Assembly: GCA_016873515.1 (NCBI GenBank)
Contig: VGXB01000016.1
Span: 1-32,942 of the forward strand
Reading direction: 5' to 3'
Length of the DNA stretch: 32,942 nt
Source: Nitrospira sp.
GTDB taxonomy: Bacteria > Nitrospirota > Nitrospiria > Nitrospirales > Nitrospiraceae
Below are positions 1 to 7,581 of this stretch, piece by piece. The notes below the pieces were generated by a model that did not search any database, was not told the DNA's origin, and was given only the letters and a program-made list of their open reading frames with translations. Within the stretch, counting starts at the first letter, position 1, and every line of letters starts with the position of its first letter. A program made the position numbers and the translations under genes.

Positions 1-66
1 CAGATAGCAGGATACTCTCTTCCAATAAGCCCAATTCTAAGGATGACCCTCAACCAAGGAGGATGA
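1..66 (+). CDS. Possible 3' end of an upstream gene (partial)
   Basis: The first reading frame is open from base 1 to a TGA at 64-66, which lies one base before the ATG of the small gene at 68. The encoded 21-residue tail carries no recognisable motif. The tight spacing would suit translational coupling with the next gene, but a 66-base open frame can arise by chance and another frame is also open here. This is only a weak suggestion that a gene runs in from the left edge. Confidence 0.25.
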   Translation, partial: QIAGYSLPISPILRMTLNQGG

Positions 67-67
67 C

Positions 68-202
68 ATGGATAGGACCTGGCTGTATCTTGGCAGCATT
101 GTTGTCGGAGCGGCGGTGCTGATATACGTAGCGATTTCCTTTGTGAGCAGCGCCAATCCTCCAGTCAGTGATCTGCGGCTAGCCTACGAGAAAAATAAGT
201 AA
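68..202 (+). CDS. Small single-pass membrane protein, 44 aa
   Basis: A perfect Shine-Dalgarno AAGGAGG at 56-62 sits five bases before ATG 68, which is the main reason to believe this short gene. The protein is 44 residues long: a short N-terminus with Trp and Tyr, one hydrophobic segment at about residues 5-27, then a hydrophilic tail rich in Ser, Pro, Arg, Glu and Lys. The positive-inside rule does not give a clear orientation. I do not recognise the family. Its size and shape resemble the small accessory subunits found beside respiratory or transporter complexes, but the partner would lie outside the window to the left, so this is speculation. Confidence 0.55.
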   Translation: MDRTWLYLGSIVVGAAVLIYVAISFVSSANPPVSDLRLAYEKNK

Positions 203-417
203 CGCTGATTCGAAGTCGGCTCGATGATGATAGGCTGAAGGGTGTGGCACGGCATACCCCCTTGCTCCCACAGCGAAAGACTGAACAACGAAGGTGTGCC
301 CACCAGCATGCGGGTCTTAGTGCCCAGCGTTGGCCGGTACACAGTACGGTACAGAGGCTCAATAGGCGAGCATAACTGAATCGGTCACAGAACCCTGCCG
401 CGGCGAAATAGATCTTC

Positions 418-648
418 CTACCGCCACAGTGCCGATGACGGCGTATCCACATAGATCATTACGATAATGATCGCGAGACTGATCACCAACCATATGTCTG
501 CGTTTTTCCCGTTTCGCTGACTCAATGCAAAGATCGCCAACAGAAACACCGCGGCTTCCGCAATATCTATAAAGTATTGAGAAAAGATCCTCAAAAAGAA
601 TCCAGCATTTATGTGACTTACCGCGTGGTTATTTTTGGTGCGTAGCAA
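418..648 (-). CDS. Possible small two-helix membrane protein, 76 aa
   Basis: The minus-strand frame encodes 76 residues with two hydrophobic segments, at about residues 30-43 and 53-68, separated by a short polar loop (SQRNGKN). This is the composition of a genuine small inner-membrane protein rather than of random translation. The start is weak: the only in-frame initiator is TTG at 648, without a Shine-Dalgarno sequence, and it lies inside the inverted repeat at 642-679. The family is unknown. The frame could also be a remnant of a longer gene or a chance open frame. Confidence 0.3.
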   Translation of the reverse strand: MLRTKNNHAVSHINAGFFLRIFSQYFIDIAEAAVFLLAIFALSQRNGKNADIWLVISLAIIIVMIYVDTPSSALWR

Positions 649-679
649 CGTGTGTGAGCAAATGCGCCTACGTTGCTAC
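642..679. repeat. Perfect 10-bp inverted repeat
   Basis: GTAGCAACGT at 642-651 is followed after 18 bases by its exact reverse complement ACGTTGCTAC at 670-679. Neither side is followed by a T-run, so it does not look like an intrinsic terminator. It covers the putative TTG start of the minus-strand ORF at 418-648, so it could be an operator for that ORF or simply a small palindromic element. Confidence 0.5.
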
Positions 680-911
680 ACAATGAAACACACCACACGG
701 CCGCGATGGATCATTTAAGTAATGCGCTGCGCCCAGTCACTAGTCGATACTGCTGCGCTATTTGCAATTAAACTACGTACGGCTTATAGACGAAAGTTAG
801 CGGCAATGGCAAAGACACACACAGCAAGAATCTGGCCTGAGCAAAGTCACGGAAACCTATGACTTAAAGTCGGTAGCACGCATCGTCTTGTGAATTGAAT
901 AGGGGAAATGT

Positions 912-3527
912 CTATTCGTCCCTCAGCCCTTCTGCCATCGGCTGTTGCGCAGCCCACCGCGCCGGGAATAATCCGGCGACAACGGTCGCTCCCCCCACTA
1001 GAAAAACCGCTTGCGCGAGCCCTCCCCAAGGAATGATCATGTGAATGGTCCAGCCAAACGATTGTTTATTGATGACGTTCACCAGTAACAGCGAGAGCGC
1101 TCCGCCTCCCACAAGACCCAGTCCGATCCCGACCACCCCTAAGTAGGCCGCCTCCCACAAGATCAATTGCGTCACCTGCCCTTCGCTCGCCCCGATGGCC
1201 CGGATCGTCGTGAACTCCCGGCGCCGTTCCAGTACGGATGTGACCAGTGTATTGATAATACCAAGCACCGCGATGATGACCGCAATAGCTTCGAGGACAT
1301 AGGTCATCAGAAACGTTCGATCGAAAATCTCCAAGATTTCAGTTCGTAGTTCGGTATTACTGATCAGCACGGGAGGAAACCGGCCGCCTCCGGCGTCCCG
1401 CAATCTGACGGCCATCGTATTCCTGACTTGATCCAGATCCACACCGGCGGCCAGATAGACCGGATAGATCGTCACCAATTCGTCATGCCAGAGCGATTGG
1501 TAGAGTGCGCGATCCATCAGGATTTTCCCGCCGTCGGTGGCGTAGTCATAGAATACTGCCACGATGGGAAACAGCTTTCTTCCTTCCGGTGTCACGATCT
1601 CAAGACGGTCACCTTCCTGCACTCCAAGTTTACCGGCGAGGATTTCAGATACCAGCACCCCACCAACGTCCGCTGCATGGTTGAGTTGCTCCGACGAGTC
1701 ACCGTGGCGCATCAGATATCGGCTCATTCGCCCATGCAAGCGCAAATCGCGAGAAACAATGGCGACTCGCTGGCCATTGACTAAGACTCGCACGTCACGG
1801 TAGGTATCGACCGCTGTGACTTCCGGGATCGATGCCAGCTCGATCAACCAGGATGAGGGCAGGCTTCGGCCTACACTTCCCGCCTCAGTTCCGCGTAACC
1901 ACAGGGAGGGAGCAACCACAACATCCGCGATCACTGTCTCGGCCACCCAGACTTCCACCGTATGACGGAAACTTCGGACCATCACCAAGACCCCGATCAT
2001 GATCGTCAATCCAACCATCAATGCAGACACCGTGACCCCATTGCGGCCTGGATTCCGCGAGGCGTGATCGATCGCAATGTCACGCATGACCCCTTGCATC
2101 TCGGGATTGAGTCCGCCTTGCCGCCTGCTGCGGGGCCACCCGCTAATACAGATTGGTGCGAGACACGATAACCCGGCCAGCAAACAGAGGGTGGCCAGAT
2201 AGCCCGGAAGTGGCACGCCATCCACCGGTCCAGCAAAACTGAGCGCTCCCGTTACCGCAAGCAACCCCAGCCCAACAAAACTCAGGCCAGCAATCTGCAA
2301 CTGATGCCCCGTTTCATAATCCCCTGGTGCCAACGCACGAGCCGCTGCCGTTCTGCCTGCTTCCAGGCTTGGGCCTAATGCACCAATCATTGAGACGAGA
2401 CACCCGACGGAAAGACCTTCGAGTGTGAAGGTCCAGAACCAACCGGATTCAAGCACATGCCCTCCACCCGACCCTACAGGCACGTAGAGATCCGAGATGG
2501 TCCGGCTCAGGAGTGCCGTCAGCTGCTGGGCCAGCACAAACCCCGTCATACTACCTAGCGCGCCTCCGATCAATCCCAGCGATGCGGCCTCAAGTAAAAA
2601 TAAAGCAGCGACACGTGTTTGCGTCATCCCGATTGCGCGATAAAGCCCGATTTCTCGTCTACGTTGGGCTACCGCGAACGCCATCGTGTTATAGATTAAG
2701 AACATCCCGACCAGCAGCCCCACCCAGCTGAGCACGGTCAGGTTCAATCGGAATGCCCGTAACATCTGCTCGACTTGATGGGTCCGGCTTGCCGGGCGTT
2801 CGACGGTGACATGCGGCGGCATGATTGCCCGTACCGCCTGCGAAATAGCTTCAAGCGACTTTCCTTCTTCAGTGAGAAGATCAATTCGATCCAGACGGCC
2901 CACCATGGCGAATGTTACTTGTGCCGCAGCAATATCCATGACCGCCAAACGATCCCACGATGAGGTTCGACCTCCAGCATCTTCCAGAATCCCGGAAACT
3001 CGGCATGTCACCAAACCAGGGCCGATTAAGAGATCGACCGTATCGCCCACTGACACATGCCAGTCTACCGCCTGCTTGCGACCCAGCAGCACCGCATTAG
3101 AATCAAGCATGGTCTCCCAGCGGCGCTCTGCCAACTGATGGCCGACACGAAACCCTCGCGAGTCAATTTCTGCAAGCAAATCCAGACCTAGTACCTGAAC
3201 CGCCCGACTTGTTGCTTCGTCACCCACCTTCACCGCCGTCTGAAGAATTACCGGAGAAGCCGCCATGACACCGGAAACGTGGCGCACGGCCGTGATCAAC
3301 CGCTCATCCAGCCCCACCTCCCCTCCGGAAATTTCCAAGGTAGTTGGTCCCGCCAGAGCTAAAACCGTCTGTTCAAATGAGTGAAGGACATCGACGTTCG
3401 CGGTGCGGACCGCCACGGAGGCAGAAACACCGAGCGCAACCCCGGTGATCGTCAGCAAGGTTCGCAGCGGACGCTGCGTGACATGCGCGATCAGAATCAG
3501 TGATAGAATTTTAAGGAAGGGACGCAT
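912..3527 (-). CDS. FtsX/MacB-type ABC transporter permease, 871 aa
   Basis: This is a large inner-membrane permease of the FtsX/MacB superfamily, the class that exports lipoproteins, lipids or small molecules or performs mechanotransmission rather than importing solutes. The protein has a first membrane helix at about residues 20-40, a long periplasmic MacB-like domain to about 255, a three-helix FtsX block at about 260-385 with the REIGLYRAIG-type cytoplasmic signature, central helices at about 410-455, then a second half with a helix near 500, another periplasmic domain and a final FtsX block at about 740-855 (RREFTTIRAIG signature). Two FtsX blocks in one chain match the YbbP/LolE-like duplicated permeases. 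The partner ATPase is most likely the LolD-type protein at 4774-5472, although a pyrD gene and a 320-base gap lie between them. The substrate cannot be inferred. Confidence 0.9.
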   Translation of the reverse strand: MRPFLKILSLILIAHVTQRPLRTLLTITGVALGVSASVAVRTANVDVLHSFEQTVLALAGPTTLEISGGEVGLDERLITAVRHVSGVMAASPVILQTAVKVGDEATSRAVQVLGLDLLAEIDSRGFRVGHQLAERRWETMLDSNAVLLGRKQAVDWHVSVGDTVDLLIGPGLVTCRVSGILEDAGGRTSSWDRLAVMDIAAAQVTFAMVGRLDRIDLLTEEGKSLEAISQAVRAIMPPHVTVERPASRTHQVEQMLRAFRLNLTVLSWVGLLVGMFLIYNTMAFAVAQRRREIGLYRAIGMTQTRVAALFLLEAASLGLIGGALGSMTGFVLAQQLTALLSRTISDLYVPVGSGGGHVLESGWFWTFTLEGLSVGCLVSMIGALGPSLEAGRTAAARALAPGDYETGHQLQIAGLSFVGLGLLAVTGALSFAGPVDGVPLPGYLATLCLLAGLSCLAPICISGWPRSRRQGGLNPEMQGVMRDIAIDHASRNPGRNGVTVSALMVGLTIMIGVLVMVRSFRHTVEVWVAETVIADVVVAPSLWLRGTEAGSVGRSLPSSWLIELASIPEVTAVDTYRDVRVLVNGQRVAIVSRDLRLHGRMSRYLMRHGDSSEQLNHAADVGGVLVSEILAGKLGVQEGDRLEIVTPEGRKLFPIVAVFYDYATDGGKILMDRALYQSLWHDELVTIYPVYLAAGVDLDQVRNTMAVRLRDAGGGRFPPVLISNTELRTEILEIFDRTFLMTYVLEAIAVIIAVLGIINTLVTSVLERRREFTTIRAIGASEGQVTQLILWEAAYLGVVGIGLGLVGGGALSLLLVNVINKQSFGWTIHMIIPWGGLAQAVFLVGGATVVAGLFPARWAAQQPMAEGLRDE

Positions 3528-3847
3528 CGATCTTTACAATCGTCCAGGAATGCACGAAGAGAGGGCCTTGCACAGATCGCCAGTTTACTTACAGCTTTTG
3601 CATCCCTTGTTAGACTCGATCGGACACAAAGCTAAAGAGCACACGATGGCAAGAACCAGAGGCGACAACGTGTTGCCAGTGGCCACACGAATCACGAGAT
3701 TGCCGCCTCGTTGGACATCAATGTCCGCACCGTCGAAGTCCATCACTTCAATACGAAACACAGGTTAACGGTTTGGAATGTCGCCAAACTTTTGCATCAA
3801 TCGCTGCAAATATGATCATTGCCGCGCGCCTTTCGCACGCAGTAACC
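3528..3847. other. 320-base gap inside the ABC-pyrD unit; one weak ORF
   Basis: Between the end of pyrD and the start of the permease there is no convincing gene. On the minus strand a frame runs from ATG 3743 (or GTG 3758) to TAA 3585-3587 and would give about 52-57 residues with a hydrophobic middle and a Cys-rich end. It has no Shine-Dalgarno sequence and no family I recognise. A forward frame through 3403-3768 is largely antisense to the permease. The gap may hold a separate promoter for the permease, but I could not identify a good one. Confidence 0.4.
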
Positions 3848-4777
3848 CTAGAGCTCTTTTATTGACCCCATGCATTCCGCGAGCGAGCGATACCCCTTCC
3901 GTACCAGCAAAGCCGTCAACTCATTCTTAAGCCGGTTGAACACCCCCAGCCCCTCTTCCACCAGCACGGTGCCGACCTGCACGGCGGATGCGCCGCACAA
4001 GACATGTTCAAACGCATCTACCCCATCCACAACACCGCCGGTCCCAATGATCGGAATGTTCCCCTGAAACAGCTTGTAGAACGCACGGACGTTCGCCAGC
4101 GCAACCGGCTTGATGATGCGGCCCCCTAATCCGCCAAATCCACCTTTCGGCTTGATCGCCACAGCTTCCCGCTCCGGATCGACGACCAGTCCGTTGCCCA
4201 CAGAATTAATCATGTTCAGAAAATCGACCCCGTGCCGTCCAATCACTTTTCCCATGACGTCATGATGGGCAGGATCAAAATATGGCGGAAGCTTCAGACC
4301 CATCGGGACCGTAATGAGACTCCGCACCCGCTTGATCACCCGCTCGGACGTGTCAGGGTCGTATCCAATTTGCGGTTTGCCCGGAATGTTCGGACATGAG
4401 AGGTTTACTTCGATAAGGTCAGGTTGCGCGGCGTTGAGCACTGCGGCAATGGTCGGAAAATCATCCTCGCAGAGTCCCGCCACACTGGCAATGACTGGCT
4501 TGCCGTATCGTTTGAGGTCAGGGATCAATTCGGCATAGGCTTGGTAGCCAAGATTTGGCAAACCCATGGAATTAATCGAGCCACCGGGAAACCCGTAATA
4601 GCGCGGTTCAGGATTTCCCTGCCTCGGTTCGACCGTCATCGACTTGGTGACGATCGCCCCCGCACCGGACTTCCCAAGCGCGACCAGCTCCTCTCTCGTA
4701 ACACAGAGGGCTCCCGCCGCGTTCATGAAGCAGTTGGGGAATCGAACGCCGGCAATCGTGGTTGATAGATCCGTCAT
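3848..4777 (-). CDS. pyrD: Dihydroorotate dehydrogenase, class 1A
   Basis: This enzyme oxidises dihydroorotate to orotate in pyrimidine synthesis. Class 1A enzymes are cytosolic FMN homodimers that classically use fumarate as electron acceptor. The assignment rests on the NLSCPN(I)PGKPQ block with the catalytic Cys, the LKLPPYFD segment, the NMINSVGNGL and IKPKGGFGGLGG FMN/substrate loops, the IIGTGGV phosphate-binding motif and the FEHVLCGASAVQVGT C-terminus, all arranged as in the Lactococcus-type 1A enzyme. The frame extends upstream to 4840, but the correct start is ATG 4777: it forms an ATGA overlap with the stop of the upstream ABC ATPase and gives a family-typical 309 residues. Its position between an ABC ATPase and an FtsX-type permease is unusual. 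Whether this is the cell's only DHOD cannot be judged from the window. Confidence 0.93.
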   Translation of the reverse strand: MTDLSTTIAGVRFPNCFMNAAGALCVTREELVALGKSGAGAIVTKSMTVEPRQGNPEPRYYGFPGGSINSMGLPNLGYQAYAELIPDLKRYGKPVIASVAGLCEDDFPTIAAVLNAAQPDLIEVNLSCPNIPGKPQIGYDPDTSERVIKRVRSLITVPMGLKLPPYFDPAHHDVMGKVIGRHGVDFLNMINSVGNGLVVDPEREAVAIKPKGGFGGLGGRIIKPVALANVRAFYKLFQGNIPIIGTGGVVDGVDAFEHVLCGASAVQVGTVLVEEGLGVFNRLKNELTALLVRKGYRSLAECMGSIKEL

Positions 4778-5472
4778 GATGGCACCGGTTCGGACACCTG
4801 CACCGTACGCTCGACCAATCGCCCATCCTGCATCGTCCAAGTATAATCGGCAGTCTGCGCTGCCTGTTCACTATGAGTAACGAGCAGCACCGTCTGCCCA
4901 CCGGCCTTTGCCAACGACTTCATGAGCATCATGATGTCCGCTCCCTGATGCGAATCGATATTGCCGGTGGGCTCATCCGCCAAGAGCAGCCGCGGCTGAT
5001 GCACCAAGGCCCTGGCGATCGCCACCCGCTGTTGTTCGCCACCGGACAACTCGCCGGGCCGATGGTGCTTCCGTCTGGTCATCCCCACCATCTCCAGCAA
5101 TTCTTCCACACGTATCGCCGCCTCACGTCCCCCCTCCCCGCGTAGGAGCAAGGGCAGTACGACGTTTTCTTCCGCCGTCAAACCAGGAACTAAATGAAAG
5201 GCCTGAAAGACAATCCCAATCGTTTCACGCCGAATCTTCGTCCATTCGGCGCTGGTAAATTGACGAGTGGATCGGCTCTCAATCAGGATCTCGCCCGACG
5301 TTGGCTGATCCAATCCTGCAATCAGATTCAACAAGGTACTCTTCCCGCAGCCGCTTGGCCCGACGAAGGCGCAGAACTCTCCCCGCCCGATTTCCAGACT
5401 GACATCGATCAACGCGGAGACGGTCGTCTCGCCACGCATATAGGTTTTTGACACCTGTGTGAGGCTCACCAT
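4774..5472 (-). CDS. LolD/MacB-type ABC transporter ATP-binding protein, 232 aa
   Basis: This is a cytoplasmic ATPase subunit of the LolD/FtsE/MacB group. It shows Walker A GPSGCGKST at about residues 38-46, a Q-loop with VFQAFHLVPGLT near 90, the signature [15 protein letters not shown] near 140, Walker [13 protein letters not shown] near 160, and the H-loop in LLVTHSEQ near 195. The length of 232 residues is typical. The FQ-F-L-P-L-TA-EN pattern is characteristic of ATPases that pair with FtsX-type permeases, so its natural partner is the permease at 912-3527. The stop codon overlaps the pyrD ATG (ATGA), implying coupled translation. No convincing promoter was seen in the 167 bases separating it from the divergently oriented comFC remnant. 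Confidence 0.92.
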   Translation of the reverse strand: MVSLTQVSKTYMRGETTVSALIDVSLEIGRGEFCAFVGPSGCGKSTLLNLIAGLDQPTSGEILIESRSTRQFTSAEWTKIRRETIGIVFQAFHLVPGLTAEENVVLPLLLRGEGGREAAIRVEELLEMVGMTRRKHHRPGELSGGEQQRVAIARALVHQPRLLLADEPTGNIDSHQGADIMMLMKSLAKAGGQTVLLVTHSEQAAQTADYTWTMQDGRLVERTVQVSEPVPS

Positions 5473-5639
5473 CGGAACGACACTCCATTCTCCACCTATA
5501 CACCATTTAGGTGAATGTGCTCAGCGCGACGCACTCGCTCTCGTATAGCACAACCGCTCAGAACGCGACAACCTTGACAGATGAGGCTCGTACCCCCTTA
5601 AAGATTCTCTCGACACCACTCCTGTCTTACAGGTGCTGG

Positions 5640-6444
5640 ATGACCCTCCCCATCTCAACATCAATTCTTGGGTTACTACGTCCGGCTGTCTGATTTCTCC
5701 TGCCGGTTGAGTGCGTGGCCTGCCATACGCCATTAATCAATGATCCGATACCGTATTTCTGCGCCACATATTGGAATAATATTGCACCGCCCAGTCTCGC
5801 ACGATGCGCGTGCCGTAACCATCCATTCGTTTCTCCCATCGCCACAACCTATAGTCCACCGCATCCCTGCCAATCATGCCATAAACGCCCCCCTCCTATA
5901 CCAAAGCCTGGACGCTCTATCTCTATCGGCTCCTTCTGCAAGATGTGCGATTTGCCTATTCAAATCCAGCGGCAAAGTCTCGCTGGCAGATCCATAACCC
6001 CGTCTCATGATCAACTGACTTCCGCCACTGGAGGCTATCGACCGGATCATCCCCGTCTCGTTGTACGCCGAGCGGCTGCGCGAGTGAGTATGCAATCAAT
6101 CGCTACTTCTCGCCGACAGGATCAACCGGACTCTCACCGTCCCGGTCTCTAGCACGGCATTGATTTGAATTGCCCTGGTACCGCCTCAGACGGCACTCTC
6201 CCGGAGAGAGCAGCTGAACGATCTCCGTGGAGCCCTTGCGGTACCACGGTCCGCTTCCATCACGGACAAATGTCTACTACTGATCGATGATGTCCTGACA
6301 ACCGGCACTACGGTAAACGTCTGCGCGAAAACTCCGTGCAAGGGTCGCTCCAGCCACGTCTTCGTCCTAACACTCGGTCGCACTGTGAACACAAATCACA
6401 TTCCCGACCCAATATTTGCTCAGCGGAAGCTTCATCTCTTGTGA
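5640..6444 (+). pseudogene. comFC: Decayed comFC-type phosphoribosyltransferase gene
   Basis: Reading the three plus frames in turn reconstructs a ComF-family protein (zinc-ribbon N-terminus plus PRTase domain, involved in natural transformation). Frame of 5640: FLLPVECVACHTPL, then DPIPYFCATYW and HPFVSPIA...CQSCHKRPP. A shift near the C-run at about 5888 leads to YTKAWTLYLYRLLLQD, and a second shift near 5943 leads to CLFKSSGKVSLADP. The same frame continues with IDRIIPVSLYAERLRE, NQSLLLADRINRTLTVPV and the PRPP-binding motif LLLIDDVLTTGTT at about 6277-6309, ending at TGA 6442-6444. In-frame stops lie at 5691-5693, 5995-5997, 6016-6018, 6085-6087 and 6166-6168. One zinc-ribbon Cys is replaced by Tyr (CATYW). 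With five stops and two frameshifts, sequencing error is an unlikely explanation. Confidence 0.82.
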
Positions 6445-6461
6445 CCTGTGTGAGGAAAAAT

Positions 6462-6816
6462 ATACCGATTTATGAATATCAGTGGCACGACTGCCGAGCA
6501 CGAAGTGCCGTGCTGATTCTCGGTCTCCGCAATCAAGCCTCGGTAACCTGTCCCCACTGTGATAGCTTCCAGATGGACCATCTGCTGCCTCAATTTTCTG
6601 CACCAAAATCCAAAGAAATACGGTTTGAATCGCTGGCGAACCCCCACGATCTTGGTGGATTGGGCGAAAACGATTCAAACAGCATGGCCCGCTTCATGAA
6701 AAAAATGGGGGACGAGACGGGGGGGAGAGGAGGGGAATGTTGGTCCGGAGATCGAGACAATGATAGACCAAACTCAAGACAGTGGCAATTTATCAGCAGG
6801 CATTAACAGTCAGTGA
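6462..6816 (+). pseudogene. Decayed FmdB-family zinc-ribbon gene
   Basis: The translation from 6462 begins IPIYEYQWHDC, matching the FmdB family opening M-P-I-Y-E-Y-x-C-x-x-C, and continues with VTCPHC (second zinc knuckle), LESLANP-like and RFMKKMGDE segments found in small FmdB regulators. Three lesions are visible. The expected ATG is ATA (6462-6464), although an AGGA Shine-Dalgarno element sits at 6453-6456. The first knuckle Cys is Trp. A run of seven G at about 6719-6725 shifts the frame: with six G the sequence would continue EEGNVGPEIETMIDQTQD and stop at 6814-6816. An alternative reading is a still-translated 118-residue variant from GTG 6450 to TAA 6804-6806. It lies 17 bases after the comFC remnant, so the two probably formed one operon and decayed together. 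Confidence 0.66.
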
Positions 6817-6838
6817 CAGGTATCGTCATACATTTTCC

Positions 6839-6866
6839 TTGACAATTTTCTGCTGATCCTTAAAAT
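6839..6866 (+). promoter_or_regulatory. Sigma70-like promoter for the HTH-mraZ-rusA unit
   Basis: TTGACA at 6839-6844 is a perfect -35 element. It is followed after 16 bases by TAAAAT at 6861-6866, which matches the -10 consensus at five of six positions. The predicted transcript would start near 6873 and read into the HTH gene and mraZ. Confidence 0.6.
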
Positions 6867-6903
6867 AAACGTACGGTCGGGAGCGGTATGATTCAATCTG
6901 GTT

Positions 6904-7125
6904 GTGATGATCATGCCTGGTCGCATGATGGAGACGTCCCCCAACAGCGAATTAATGACGTTGGTGGAGACTTGCCAATATCTCAAGATCACACCACGCA
7001 CGCTTTATCGCTACCTGCAGACCAGGCGGTTGCCGGCTTTCAAGCTCGGAAAAGAATGGCGATTTGTACGTACGGATTTAGAACAGTGGATTCGTGACCA
7101 GACCCGAAATGCCATAGACGTGTAA
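6904..7125 (+). CDS. Excisionase-family (MerR-like) HTH DNA-binding protein
   Basis: The 73-residue product contains one compact winged-helix domain of the excisionase/HTH_17 type: TLVETCQYLKITPRTLYRYLQ (recognition helix region), then RRLPAFKLGKEWRFVRTDLEQWI (the wing and closing helix). Proteins of this class bind short DNA sites as small regulators. The start is uncertain: ATGs at 6904, 6910, 6922, 6925 and 6955 are all in frame and none has a good Shine-Dalgarno. The ATG at 6888 that follows a GGGAG sequence is in a different frame. The gene lies downstream of a strong promoter and 15 bases before mraZ, so the two are probably cotranscribed. The targets are unknown. Confidence 0.85.
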   Translation: MMIMPGRMMETSPNSELMTLVETCQYLKITPRTLYRYLQTRRLPAFKLGKEWRFVRTDLEQWIRDQTRNAIDV

Positions 7126-7140
7126 ACTAGGAAATTCTCC

Positions 7141-7581
7141 ATGTTTGCTGGCGAATATCTCTGTAAGGTGGATGAGAAAGGACGATTCATTGTCCCCTCA
7201 CCCATTCGCGAACAGATCGAATCTGGAGGGCAGGCTGTCGTCTTCCTCAAAGGCCTGGAGCAGTCGCTGCTCATCTATTCCACTAAGGAATGGGAGCAAG
7301 TGCTCGAACGGACCAAGACTTCATTGGATGAAGACCAAAGCCGTCTCTTCATGCACTTTGTTGTCTCGGAAGCCGGAACATCCGAGCTCGACAAGGCTGG
7401 GCGGATTTTGATTCCAGGGCGCTTGCGGAAAATGGTCCCTGTCGATGAAGACCAAGAAGTGATTTTGATCGGCCTGTATCACCGTCTAGAACTCTGGAAT
7501 CCCAGCGAATGGCGCCGATATATTGCTCGGACGGAAGACCGCTATGAGCAAAACATGTCGAAGATCATAAATTTGTTATAG
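7141..7581 (+). CDS. mraZ: Transcriptional regulator MraZ
   Basis: MraZ is a ring-forming AbrB-fold DNA-binding protein that normally represses the division and cell-wall (dcw) cluster it heads. The 146-residue protein has the two tandem SpoVT-AbrB-like units: FAGEYLCKVDEKGRFIVPSPIRE near residues 2-24 and SELDKAGRILIPGRLRK near 83-99, the repeated D-x-K/A-G-R signature being diagnostic. The start is ATG 7141. Instead of rsmH and ftsL, the next gene is a RusA-type resolvase whose GTG shares the last base of the mraZ stop (TAGTG). The TGGG-type repeats that MraZ recognises in other bacteria were not found upstream, so autoregulation is not supported by the sequence. Confidence 0.93.
   Translation: MFAGEYLCKVDEKGRFIVPSPIREQIESGGQAVVFLKGLEQSLLIYSTKEWEQVLERTKTSLDEDQSRLFMHFVVSEAGTSELDKAGRILIPGRLRKMVPVDEDQEVILIGLYHRLELWNPSEWRRYIARTEDRYEQNMSKIINLL

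Larger units (their letters stand above)
203..911. other. Gene-poor stretch, mostly featureless
   Basis: This 709-base stretch between the small membrane gene and the end of the FtsX-type permease holds no well-supported gene. It contains a low-confidence minus-strand membrane ORF at 418-648 and a perfect 10-base inverted repeat at 642-679, both listed separately. A minus-strand frame at 165-452 gives a Cys/Arg-rich product without domain character and overlaps the better-supported gene at 68-202. I saw no tRNA, promoter or terminator that I would defend. Confidence 0.5.

Noticed and set aside
165-452. 95-residue minus-strand open frame
   Set aside because: Cys/Arg-rich translation without domain character, no ribosome-binding site, and overlap with the better-supported small gene at 68-202.
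5715-6152. 145-residue plus-strand frame as an intact gene
   Set aside because: Only its first third resembles ComF; the rest is out-of-frame translation. It is one segment of the comFC pseudogene.
6888-7097. Plus-strand frame starting at an ATG after GGGAG
   Set aside because: It reads the HTH gene in the wrong frame and shows no protein-like pattern; the excisionase-type domain is in the frame of 6904.
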